Shown one piece after another: positions 1 through 9,850 of a stretch of 64,000 bases of DNA. This DNA is from Iris pallida. Its lineage: Eukaryota > Streptophyta > Magnoliopsida > Asparagales > Iridaceae. The notes below the pieces were generated by a model that saw nothing but the letters and a program-made list of their open reading frames with translations, was not told where the DNA came from and did no database searches. The stretch covers positions 2,693,839 through 2,757,838 of the forward strand of contig JANAVB010016200.1 of the NCBI GenBank assembly GCA_029216955.1, written 5' to 3'. Position 1 is the first letter of the stretch. Every line of letters starts with the position of its first letter. A program made the translations under genes and the position numbers.

Positions 1-500
1 AGAGAGGATGCCTTATATAGGCCCTGCAGCAACTGCTCGATTTCCACAAAGTTAGGGACGTGGTAAAAACCACCCCGAATATGTAGCAACTGTCCAGAAC
101 GTGCAAATGCACGTTCTGCTGCAAGTTGTACCAATTGCGTGCACCCCGCGCACCTTGCACTCCGCGCACTGAGCCACTTGCGCCAACCTGCACCACAACA
201 AAACGCCACATTACGCCTCATGAGCCCATGAGCCCGAGTCCGAGTCGCGACTTAGCTCTCATGGAAATAAATTTTCAAGAGCAAAAAGCATGAATGCTTT
301 CAATTGTTGATTTAGCCTTTTTTCCATTAGAAAAATAATCCTACATGGCACACCCATGTGCACCTCCACACCACATATGCATCTCTAAACTAGCAAAGCT
401 AATATATAGAGATACAAGTCTTTTGGTCTAGCCGATGTGGGACTAAAAATCTCTTTGAAAAAGACCAAAACCCACCAGATTTTATAGATAAGCAACTCAG
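1..500 (-). mobile_element. Copia-type LTR fragment, minus strand
   Basis: Read on the minus strand, this stretch has the landmarks of the copia LTRs at 53491 and 59535. Near 440-455 it carries the plant LTR word TAGTCCCACATCGG. At 220-255 it matches the GACTCGGACTCGGGC / CATGAGGCGTAAT segment of those LTRs. A TATA-like CTATATAAGG lies near 12-22. It is truncated by the window start, and the internal sequence is more diverged than between the two right-hand LTRs, so it belongs to a related but older family member. No TSD or boundary could be fixed at the right edge. Confidence 0.6.
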
Positions 501-1012
501 ATGGCTTTTATGACAATGGCTTTTGTAAGAGAAGTGAGTTCTCATATCTGAATTCCTTGCAAAAATAATAAAATAATTTGCAATAAAAGCAAAGTCAGAT
601 AAATGAGGAATAATTGCCCACTTGGTTGCTTCCTTACGTATAAGAATATAGCCATTGCTTGTCGGGATGAACATTTAACTCAAATATCTCAATTACTTGA
701 GACTTTATAGGCCTCCATCACCTGATCTTTGGTCTTGGTCAATTATCGGATTTATATGAATCTATGATCTTTCGGATGAAGCCTAGAACATATTATAGAA
801 AATTTAGATTATTTACATTTATTCTACTCCGAGCCCCAACTTTTGGTAAACAAAAACATTTAAGTTCAGATCAAGCCATGGAAATATGTTCAAGATTTGT
901 TAGTTGTGCAGTAGGTAACCTGCTCATCACACCTAATCAATGACAGCCTCTTATAGGTCTGTGCCTTCCAGAAAGTATGAAATTTTTGATATTCATTGAA
1001 AGTAATGGGTCT
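501..1012. other. Unassigned, with a remnant of gypsy internal sequence at its right end
   Basis: There is no convincing coding frame. The last ~20 bases before 1013 (GAAAGTAATGGGTCT) resemble the polypurine tract before the F 3' LTR (CTTTGAAGGGGGTCT). This suggests the LTR at 1013 is the 3' LTR of a truncated element rather than a solo LTR. The rest (501-990) shows nothing I recognise. Confidence 0.4.
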
Positions 1013-1892
1013 TGTAGAAGCATAAAAAATATAGAGTTTATGCGGATCATCACTCCATGCGGCCAAGAGAAACCAAGCTGCTGAGGGAAGTCTCTCGAAG
1101 ATCCCATGCGGCCAAGTGAAACTAAGCCGCATAAGGAGTGCTTCTGGAGACCCCATGCGGCTAAGAAAACTCGAGCCGCAGAGGCAAGGCTCTCGAAGAC
1201 CCCCTGCGGCTAAGTGGATTCGAGCCGCAGAGGGAAGGCTCTCGAAGATCCCATGCGGCCAAGTGAAACCAAGCCGCAGAAGCAAGGCTCTCGAAAATCT
1301 CATGCGGCCAAGTGAAACCAAGCCGCAGAAGCAAGGTTCTCGAAGATCCCATGCGGCCAAGCGGAGCCGAGCCGCAGAAGAAAGGCTCCTAAGGCCACTA
1401 TGCGGCCAAAACTATTCAGGCTCTACTTTGTTTACTTTGTTTGGGGGGGGGGACACGTGGCAATTTGACCAAGTCTCAACCACCCAGATTTGCTACAACA
1501 AAGAAATCTCAACAACCCCCACCAGCTGACAGCCCAAGATCGAGTCTTCGTGTGCTGTTACAAACACGTGGCCACGTGGCCCTCTATGCGGCCCAAAATC
1601 TGCTTTATGCAGGAATCACTATAAATAGTACGGTACCACACCCATGCTAGAGGTTGGCAACCAAAGGCAGGCAATTTCTTCAAGAGCAAAGACTGTGTCC
1701 GATAGTCCAAGGAGTAAGGCAGAGTTGCTACAATTTTCCGAGCCTCCATCGTCACCCTCCAGAATAAAAAATTTAAACAATTGTACTTAGATTGTTTCCT
1801 AGGATTTATTTATAGGCTTTCTTCTGTACAAGCGAGTTTGCAATCAAGTTCAATTCATCTATAATTTTGTGCTTGATATTTAATGGCAAACA
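1013..1892 (+). mobile_element. Gypsy LTR of the F family (diverged 3' LTR or solo LTR)
   Basis: It starts TGTAGAAGCATAAAAAATAT and ends AATGGCAAACA, matching both ends of the F LTRs (2443-3815 and 36858-38186). It contains a TATA box, ACTATAAATAG (1618-1628), and the downstream block around GTCCAAGGAGTAAGGCAG that all three LTRs share. Its upstream half is an array of ATGCGGC words. It is shorter (880 bp) and clearly older than the F LTRs. No target duplication was found. Confidence 0.75.
1048..1412 (+). repeat. ATGCGGC / GCCGCA dyad array in the LTR
   Basis: About eight units of roughly 40-47 bp each pair CATGCGGC with a downstream AAGCCGCAGA, so each unit contains an inverted repeat (ATGCGGC ... 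GCCGCA) spaced by about 14 bases. The intervening sequence CTCTCGAAGATCC is also repeated. The array is the U3 enhancer-like region upstream of the TATA box. Open frames across it are repeat translations, not genes. Confidence 0.8.
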
Positions 1893-2056
1893 TGTCTAAT
1901 TCAAAAAAAAACATGAATAGAATGTCTCCAAATTACGTGAATCACAAATAAAATTGGCAATCAGTTCTGTACAATAGCATACATCATTCTGACACCGATA
2001 GGACCAAATAAATAGAAAAAGACAATAACATTCAAATATTCCCAAGAAAAAATACA

Positions 2057-2297
2057 GGGTTAATTGCATTAACCACCCCTATGTTTTACACTTACTACGC
2101 GGACCACCCCTCATTTGAAAGTAATTACACGGAACCCCACTATAGTTTCTTTTTTATATAGAAACTAATAATACTGACCATCACTATGATTAATAAAATT
2201 TATAAATGAGAGGGGTGATCAGTGTAATTATTTTCAGAATATGGGTAGTTTCTATAATACTCATGAAGGGGGAGGGGGGTTTCAGTGTAATTAACCC
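2057..2297. mobile_element. MITE-like inverted-repeat element
   Basis: The ends are inverted copies: GGGTTAATT at 2057-2065 and AATTAACCC at 2289-2297. The subterminal sequence also pairs imperfectly (GTAATTACAC on the left, GTGTAATTA twice on the right). The size (241 bp), lack of coding capacity and fold-back nature fit a non-autonomous DNA element. No clean target duplication is visible, so the family is not assigned. Confidence 0.45.
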
Positions 2298-2473
2298 AAA
2301 AATTAATATTCTTGGCGTCTGTCACTCATGGCACTGTGTCGACGTGATACCAAAGCGTGAACACGAAACAACTCCAAGACTCTGCTACAAAGACCGAGGC
2401 ACACGCAAATACCCAAACTTCCACATGTTCACGAGTCATGACTGTAGAAGCATGGAAAATATTAAAGAAGGAT

Positions 2474-3030
2474 CCATGCGGCCAGGAAACTCTATGCGGC
2501 TCAGGAAGCCCATGCGGCTCACAGGTTCATGCGGCACGAGGGGCTATGCGGCTCAAGACGTCCTATCGGCTCATAACAGGAGACACGTGGCTTGAAAAAC
2601 AGTTCTCTCCTCCTGCATTAATGGCTGTGACGGCTGATAACTCTGAAAAAGTGGCAGCCCTGACACAAAAGTGGTAATTATGACTCTGTCATAATGACAG
2701 ACCCCTAAGAAAGTGAAGGAGATCTCTGACACAATCTCCCGAAATCCAGAAAATGCCACGTGCCCCTGACACGTGGACGATCATATGCGGCTCGAGCGAA
2801 GACTTCCCATGCGGTTCAGAATGAAGTCGTTCCATGCGGCTCAGGCCGAAACAGTCTCATGCGGCTCAAGCGGAGGCCTTCCCATGCGGTTCAAGAGGAC
2901 CATTTCCATGCGGCCCAGGCGGATGCATCCCTATGCGGCTCGCAATGATCATCTCCATGCGGTTCAAAGGTTCAAAGGGGGGGAGCCACTACCCAAGCAG
3001 CCCTGACACGTGGCCCGAACCTTATGCGGC
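2474..3030 (+). repeat. ATGCGG word array in the F 5' LTR
   Basis: About 14 copies of ATGCGGC/ATGCGGT, mostly in the form (C/T)ATGCGGCTCA, are spread through U3, all in plus-strand orientation. Spacing is irregular (about 15-40 bp, with a gap at 2590-2780), so this is a motif cluster rather than a strict tandem repeat. The 3' LTR carries the same cluster (36890-37480). Confidence 0.8.
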
Positions 3031-3033
3031 CCA

Positions 3034-3445
3034 TGATCAGTAGTGGGGGAACAACAACATTTGAAGTGACTTGAACGGACCTCAAACGCACAACCAGAGG
3101 AGGCGCGGGAGTTCAAGACCACTGAGTTTGCCGCACTCGACTTGGTTATGCACACAGTGGATGCACCCAAGTGAGATGAGGACTTTGAAGATCGACTCGT
3201 CTTTGGTGCCGAAGCACCTGAGTCGACCTTGTACAGCTTGCCATCGGCACCGTGCGTGATTGTGAGCATGTGCCTCTGGCCTGCTGCTGGCATAGCACGT
3301 TTGTGGCGCATGGCCCGTGCCGCCTTGGATCTCTTTGTACTATCCCGCTGGGGCGCATAGTACTCAGCATCCAAATTCTCCTCGCCATTACAGCGAGTGA
3401 GTCTGTCAAAGACAGAGACTTTTTGTGGCGCATCAGAGGTGATGC
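3034..3445 (-). pseudogene. Inverted gag fragment embedded in the F 5' LTR
   Basis: The minus strand reads a segment with VFDRLT, then KRSKAARAMR, then GADGKLYKV and a CCCS cluster. The F gag on the plus strand has the same order at about 4420-4870: VFDRLS, KKSKAAQAWR, SNGKLYRTTRV, CCCN. It is therefore a piece of gag from a diverged F-family member, inserted antisense. It replaces the LTR promoter region present in the 3' LTR. It has no start of its own and is not expected to make protein, but antisense RNA to gag is possible. Confidence 0.75.
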
Positions 3446-3448
3446 GCC
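3427..3448. repeat. Perfect 9-bp fold-back at the junction of the inverted gag insert
   Basis: GGCGCATCA (3427-3435), spacer GAGG, TGATGCGCC (3440-3448). The palindrome sits exactly where the inverted gag fragment rejoins normal LTR sequence (GCCATTCCCTTGCAG), as expected if a template switch or fold-back created the junction. Confidence 0.7.
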
Positions 3449-3818
3449 ATTCCCTTGCAGGAGAGACACGCACACACAGAGAGAGGTGCACACAGGAGCA
3501 CTTTTCGAGATCAGAGAGAGCACCAGAGTACTTGGAGAGAAGAGCAGAAAGAGAGCAAAGGGAGCATTTCTTCCAACGCCAAGCAATCTTCTGGAGCCAA
3601 TGTACATATCGATCGTCCAAGGAGTAAGGCAGGGCTGCCGTCGCCTTCCCGAGCCTTTATCGTCATCCTCCAGAATCTAAAATAAACAATTGTACTTAGT
3701 CTGCTGTACCTAGGCTTTCGTCCCTAGGCTTTCTTTGTACAAGCGAGTTTGTAACGTGAAGTAAAAGTCCAGTCCTCCGATAATTGTTCTGCTCTTTTAT
3801 ATTTCATGGCAAACACGA

Positions 3819-3836
3819 TGGCGACTCTGCTGGGGA
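3819..3836 (+). promoter_or_regulatory. F primer-binding site
   Basis: TGGCGACTCTGCTGGGGA starts three bases after the LTR end. The identical 18-mer occurs at the same distance from the R LTR (26534-26517, minus). It resembles the tRNA-Arg-type primer sites reported for Tat/Ogre elements; the exact tRNA was not checked. The site lies inside the gag reading frame. Confidence 0.8.
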
Positions 3837-4257
3837 CAAACTTCTCCACGGCTGAGGAGTTGGTGACGCAGTCGGATGCAGCCAAGCTTGGCTCCATGCA
3901 ACAGAAGATGGTCGTCCGTTTCGACCAACTGGCGTTTGAAGAGATGCTCTCTGAAGGAAATGCTGGTCCGATCCAGAAGCGAACACGCACAAAAAAGCTC
4001 GCTGCAAGTGGAGGCCAAAATTATTTGCTCCCCCACAAGCTCTGGACGGGGTACTCTCTGCTACCCAAGACGGCGAGGGCGATTCTCATGCGGCTCCACT
4101 TCGAGCCGTAGAGAACTCTGCTGTCACCAAGACCGACAAAGGAAAGCACTACGATGCTGGACTTGCAGGGACAAAGAGCGACTCTATGCGCCCCAAGAAG
4201 AAGCCGAGCACTCCTGTGGCCAAATCTGCCAACCACATGCAGGAGGCTCATGCGGGT

Positions 4258-4392
4258 GGATCTACCAGCCGCATAAAGAAAATCCATGCGGCCAGATCAT
4301 CCAGCCGCATAAAGAAGACCCATGCGGCTGAGACTCCCAGCCGCATGAAGAAAACCTATGCGGCTACGTCTGCCAGCCGCATACGGACCAAT
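4258..4392 (+). repeat. Gag-coding tandem repeats carrying the ATGCGGC dyad
   Basis: Three to four 45-bp units encode SSRIKKTHAA-like peptides (basic, R/K/H-rich). Each contains CAGCCGCAT followed about 11 bases later by ATGCGGCT, a perfect 8-bp inverted repeat. So the word that fills the LTR is also built into gag coding sequence. Confidence 0.75.
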
Positions 4393-6385
4393 GATGACAG
4401 CCGCATGACGCCTACTCCATGCGGCTCTGTCTTCGATCGCCTCTCGTACGGTCCTGATCTCTTGTGCTCCCAAGAAGATATGTCTGACTCTCTTCAGTAT
4501 CACTTAGACTCTTCCTACTATGTGCTCTTACGCACTAGAGCGAAGAAGTCTAAAGCAGCGCAAGCCTGGCGAGTTCGGCCCGCTGATCTGACCTCTGACC
4601 ATCCGAGCGTTCCGCATACTGTTACGCGGGCCTCGAATGGAAAGTTGTACAGAACCACTCGAGTCCAGCCCCCGGCGGCAGACGGACAGAGAGGTTCGCA
4701 AAAGTCTCCCAAAATCCCGGGAGCAAACATGGGCGGTCCAGACCCATCTGACTTGCGTGAGGCCATCCTCCACAAACGCAAGGAAAGAGAAGATGCACCG
4801 GGGTGCAAAGAGTCCTCCCACGGACGTCACTGTAACCAAGTCATCGTCAACTGCTGCTGCAATAGCGCGACGATGTAAGAAGACCGGCAGTCTGTCTTTC
4901 AAAGACTGCAACAGCCATCTTCAGAAGACGAGGCACTACCCGTCGTCTCCTGCAACTCTGCTCGGAAAGTCCCCGCTGATGGAAGGGGGAAGAAGACAAA
5001 TGTTCCCAGCCCGAAGATCTCAACCACTGCGACTAAAAGACTGTCGTCTAAGCGGGTGCCCACCACCGGAGTTTTCCAAGGTACTCGTTCTAAGACGAAA
5101 TCTGCTACAGTGGAAGATTCGTCGTCCACAACACAGGGGGTTGCTGGGGCTGGGGGTAGCACCCCTCCGAGCCTCCACAGCAATTCGATGTTCCAAGAAG
5201 ACGAGCCGGGGGAGACAACTCTCCCATCAGATGTAGCAAACCTCGACGTCCCCGAGGACGTCCACAACTCTCAAGACGAGGCGAACTCGGAGACTGGGGG
5301 TACTGTTCCTTCTGAGTCTGAATCAGAAGGGAACATACCCACATACCCCGATGACTTCTCACTACAGGGGTACGAGTCGGAGGGCGCTTCCTCCACCGCT
5401 CCGTCTATCTCTCCTCATGTGAAGACGATATTCATGACAGACAGCAACCAAGGTGGTTCCAGTGATCGCCAACGCATCGACACGCTAGAAGCCATACTAC
5501 ACACCTTGGTCAAGTCTGTAGACGAGATCAAAGCGGCCCTTCCAACTCTCCAAGGAGGGACGCCTGGCCAAACAAGCGCGGGTCCCGCGGTCAATGCGGA
5601 CTCGAACTCAGCGGCACCGAACCCGGGCAACAGTCCTCCCGAAGTAACGGTCCCCACCGCTGTGGATGAGGCCCGCGAAGCGAGAAGAGAGGTCCAAGAG
5701 CTCCGAGCCATGTTCCACGCTCGAGAAAACTCTCAAGACCTCAGAATACGACAACCATACCCTGCTGCATGGAGGGATGTTCCATTCCCACCAAGATATA
5801 AGCCGTTCAATATCAATCCTTATGATGGCAAGACCTCAGCAAGTCGGTACATCACTTACTTCGAGGTCACCACCGACCATCTGCCCCATGACGATGCCAT
5901 TCTCACACGATTATTCATCGGGGCATTGGAAGGGGTCGCCTTCGACTGGTACCGCAATCTGACGGACAACTGCATCCACTCCTTCGCCGGCTTCAAGCGC
6001 ATGTTCTTGGAGAGATTCTACGAAATAGGACAGGACATCACCATGTCCACCCTCATGGACGTCGTCCAAGGGGAGAAAGAGCTGACAAGGAACTACATCG
6101 AGCGGTTCCGCCAAACCGCCATGAAGTTGCCCTCTGGAAATCCAGATTCCTCCTTGATTGAAATTTGCCAAAAAAAGACTCCTCCCAACAATCAGTCTTT
6201 GGATGGGCGAAAGTCAATTCAAGGACTGGAAGACGTTCATCATCAGCGCCACAAGCACCGAAGAACGATTGAAGAAGGCTCGCCAACTGGGATTGCATAT
6301 CTCGGACGGAGAAAACAAGGGCAAGCGTCCCAACAACGACAATGGGGGTAGCCCCACCAACAATCGAGACAGCAGGGGAAAGTAG

Positions 6386-7900
6386 GCTATGGTGGCCGAT
6401 ACAGCACAGAAACCTGAGCCAAAGCCAGTAGACAAACAATGGCCGCAAATCACTTACTCCTTCGAAGACGGTCACGTCAAGCCCATCTTGGACATGCTTA
6501 TACAAGGAGACAGAATCCAGCTTCCTCCACCAAGACGGGAACCGCGGCCGGCAGAGATGGAGAACCCAAAGTACTGCCATTATCATCGCTACGTCCACCA
6601 TGCTACACACGACTGCTACCAGCTAAAACGGTACATCCAAAACCTCATCGATTCGAATGCTCTGGCTATCGATTTCGAAGAGGTAACCGTGGCAGCCAAC
6701 ATGGTGTCAGTACAATTCGGCAGCTTCTCTCCGACAGAAACCCAAGACGGGGTGGTCCCCATCCCTCTGGCAACAATGGAGATCTCTAATCTTTCTCCTC
6801 CCCGAGATCAGGCCGCTGGTCTAGTGCCCCTCACCACATCACGAGGGGAGGTCATGTGGATCCATCCAGACTTGGTATCGGAAGTGACTCGGCCCATATC
6901 ATCTTCTATCTGCAAGAAAAAGAATAGAAAAATTAGGTCCTGTCGTACAATCTCGGCAGACATCGAAGAAGCTACAGCCGTCGTCACGCGGTCTGGGACG
7001 CAATCCCAACCTGTGGTTGACAATCCAGCTGAAGATCATCAACCCACTACAACTGATGCTCCGGGACCGGCTCAGCCTTCGACGACCGACAAGCCTAGGC
7101 CGAGGGAGACTCGCTTCGACAAATCCCTCCGAAAAGAGGCAGCCCAAGGGCTGGAGAAGCCCTACAACTTCGACATCTTGGCACAATTGGCCAACACACC
7201 GGCCAAGTTGTCATTATACGAGCTCCTGAGACTCTCCAAAGATGTTCGTGCGGCTTTGAGCGATGCACTCCAAAACGCCGACGCATACCTGGCTCAAGTC
7301 AACCTCACGGGAGAAAACTCGCCTGCAGATCTCCAAGACAGCGCCTGCAAGGGAGCAATGCCCAACATCGTCTTCACTCTGCAAGACATGCTCATCAAAA
7401 CTAATCTGCACAATCGCCCACTATACTACACTGGATACATCGACGACGTAAAGGTGGATCGGATGCACATTGATCCTGGCTCTTCCATAAGCATTATCCC
7501 GAAGGATCTGCTACATCATCTCCGTATCCCAATGCATCACCTAACGTCTACAAGCACCGCCATCAGCGGTTTCAGTTCGGGCAGGAGCTACCCTATTGGG
7601 AAGATTCGTCTGAAGTGTCAAATTGGCGACCTCTAATCCGAAGTCACCTGCTACGTCATAGATGCAGACACTTCTTACAACATCCTCTTGGGGCGCCCGT
7701 GGATACACGATTATATGATCGTACCTTCCATGCTGCACCAGTGCTTCAAATATGTCGACAAATACGGCTTCATGAGGACGGAATTTGCTGATATCGATCC
7801 CTTCAAAGGGGTCGAATCTTACTACTCAGACTCCTGCATGTACGAAAAATCGAAGAAGCATCTTGGTAAAGGAGATGTACAAGCTAGTACCGAGACAACC
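6386..7900 (+). pseudogene. pro: F CHHC finger and aspartic protease (broken)
   Basis: The frame reopens straight after the gag TAG. It encodes a CxxH...HxxxxC finger (YCHYHRYVHHATHDCYQLK, ~6570-6630) that replaces the usual CCHC knuckle and matches YCPYH...GHTVRTCYVLK in R. The retropepsin region follows at ~7420-7510, with YYTGYID and the active-site segment IDPGSSISIIP, then ILLGRPW near 7680. The active-site word is D-P-G-S rather than D-T/S-G in both F and R. A TAA at 7634-7636 interrupts the fold where R reads through. Its role would be maturation of the polyprotein. Confidence 0.8.
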
Positions 7901-9120
7901 ACAGGATCAGAAGAGCCTCTGACGATCCACCTCCAAGCTCGCAAACCGGGCAGGTCCGCACCCCTTACCGCCACTCTGCGGAAGGACGCAATCAGCCTCT
8001 CGGCACAAGAAGAGCAAATGATAATCCGGCTGCCAAGGTCCGGCCAAGTGCCAAGACCCACAACGGGGCCAATGACAATCAGACTGCCGAGAGTCGGTCA
8101 GCCCCAAACGGAGAAGCTCAATCCCTCCGACAAGCCACTGACGATACGCCTTCCCAAGAAGGATCGTCACCCCGATGCAAGGTCTGACACTTCTAGCGAA
8201 CCAGCCACTCCTCGCCCCACATCAAGTGCCAAACTGGGGGTCGCTAGTCTGCCAACAACTCCACGCTCTGCTCCATCAGCTGAACCTCTGACGATCAAGC
8301 TGCCCAGGTCATCCTCTCAGTCTTCATTTACACAAGGGATAGCCGAAGAGGAACCGGAGCTAGCCAAGTATGTGGCTGCCCACACTGATGTTCCCTCCGC
8401 AGATGATGTAATCCCCCTAGAAAAGATACCTTACTTCATCAATAAAGGGCTATCTTTGAACTACCTCGAGCTTAATAAGCTTTGTACAATGTACGCTATG
8501 GAACACGGTATAGGCACTCACCTACACACACAGGTGACAAATGTCTACACCACAATCCAGCTTACTCCAGCGGAAGACGCTTACCGCATAATCGAGGGAG
8601 GGGACCATCCAATCATCTTCGGCCGGAAGGACGATCCACATCCCTTCACCATAGAAGAAGTCGACCTCGGATCAGATGCCGGAAGACTGCCTCTGTATCT
8701 TTATAGCCCCCAATCTAAATATCTCATGCAGAAACAGGGGTATGATCTGGAAACGACGCCGGGTTTGAACTACGGTACTGGACGACGATTACCTTTGAAG
8801 CCCCCGGTCCCGGCTGGCAAACCACGGGACTACTATAGCAAGACTCGATGTGGATTAGGGTATGTAACACCCACGACGACCCCTGAAAGTTCAGATGAAG
8901 AATTTGATTGGCATTCACATTCGACCGGGTCACCAACTTCTGACTCTGATACCAGCATCGGAGATGTACTCAGACAAGTCTTGTCAGTCAACATGACATT
9001 CGCCGACGTTTATGAAGAAGACGAAGACATCCCCGAAATCCTCGAGCTAGAGCCGTGGGCCCAGCAATTGGATACGCAATGGAAAAAGCGGTTCGAACTG
9101 AGGAAACCTCCTACTGAAGA
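7901..9120 (+). pseudogene. F linker between protease and RT, with TIRLPR repeats
   Basis: This low-complexity Pro/Ser-rich linker contains about five copies of a short peptide: PLTIHLQ, MIIRLPRSG, MTIRLPRVG, LTIRLPKKD and LTIKLPRSS (7918-8310). A more conserved part follows (YGTGRRLPLKPP, RCGLGYVTP, SDSDTSIGDV) that matches R. The R linker has its own repeats (IIPVxGRT) at the same site. The role is unknown; it could be a scaffold or binding segment. The frame is open. Confidence 0.65.
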
Positions 9121-9850
9121 TGAGGTTATCCAGGTCGACCTCGGCAGCGAATCTTCTCCAAAACCAATCTTCGTCAGTAAAAGTTTAACAGACGAAGAGC
9201 AAGAATCACTGCTGGAACTTGTCAAAGAATACATTGATGTGTTCACATAGAGCTATGAAGACATGCCGGGGTTAAATCCCGATATTGCTCTTCACAAACT
9301 CAACATTCGGCCGGACGCAAAGCCAGTCAAGCAACAACAGCGACGCTTCCGCCCAGGCATCATGGATGCGATCGAAACCGAAGTCAACAAACTGATAGCC
9401 AGCGGCTTCATTCGTGAGGAACAACATCCGGATTGGGTCGCCAACATAGTATCCGTCCTCAAGAAGAATGGAAAGATTCGAATCTGCATCGACTTTCGCA
9501 ATCTGAACGAGGCATGCCCCAAAGATGAATTCCCCCTTCCTATCACGGACATCATGATTGACAATACCTGCGGCTTTGAACGTATGTCATTCATGGATGG
9601 CTTCTCGGGGTACAACCAAATCAAGATGTCTCCTGACGACGAAAAGCACACATCATTCTGAACACCGATTGGCACGCATTGCTACACAGTCATGCCTATC
9701 CGTTTAAAGAATGTTGGCGCCACATATCAAAGAGCCATGAGTATCATCTTCAGGGACCACTTACGCAAGACGGTGGAGTGCTATGTTGATGACATCGTCG
9801 TCAAGAGTCGCTGTAAGGGAGACCATCTGCAGGATCTGAGGACGGTATTC
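9121..9850 (+). pseudogene. pol: F reverse transcriptase, N-terminal part
   Basis: RT motifs appear in order: RRFRPGIMDAIETEVNKLI, VPVLKKNGKIRICIDFRNLN (here VSVLKK), DEFPLPITD, MDGFSGYNQI, and the catalytic CYVDDIVVKS at ~9780. In-frame stops lie at 9248-9250 (TAG where R has Trp) and 9659-9661 (TGA where R has Arg). The frame is then cut by R at 9851, about 60 bp after the YVDD codons, and resumes at 27685. Confidence 0.88.

Larger units (their letters stand above)
2443..3815 (+). mobile_element. F 5' LTR, rearranged
   Basis: It begins TGTAGAAGCATGG and ends ATGGCAAACA. The outer parts match the 3' LTR closely, but 3034-3445 does not: about 412 bp here replace about 367 bp of the 3' LTR (37450-37816), including its TATA box CTATAAATAG. 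The replacement is an inverted gag piece (separate entry). LTRs are made as identical copies, so this difference arose after insertion or by conversion, and this LTR has probably lost its own promoter. Confidence 0.88.
3806..6385 (+). pseudogene. gag: F gag (broken)
   Basis: Structural capsid protein of F. The ATG at 3806 lies inside the LTR end and the PBS is translated as ATLLG. R gag starts the same way, and both continue with a (V/I)xFDQLA(F/Y)EEM block. Next come lysine-rich repeats (4258-4392), a region with VFDRLS and CCCN, an acidic low-complexity part, and the gag domain at about 5850-6140 (LTRLFIGALEGVAFDWYRNL, then FKRMFLERFYE). Lesions: a frameshift near 4010, an in-frame TAA at 4876-4878, a frameshift at a 7-A run near 6168, and a final TAG at 6383-6385 with the frame open again behind it. 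The alignment to R gag defines the frame at each step. Confidence 0.85.

Noticed and set aside
1048..1412. Regularly spaced direct repeats resembling a CRISPR array
   Set aside because: Units include diverged spacers that are themselves repeated, lie in an LTR of a plant genome and have no cas genes.
890..1529. Open frames of 60-156 codons on both strands
   Set aside because: They are translations of the ATGCGGC repeat units (repetitive peptides) in an LTR.
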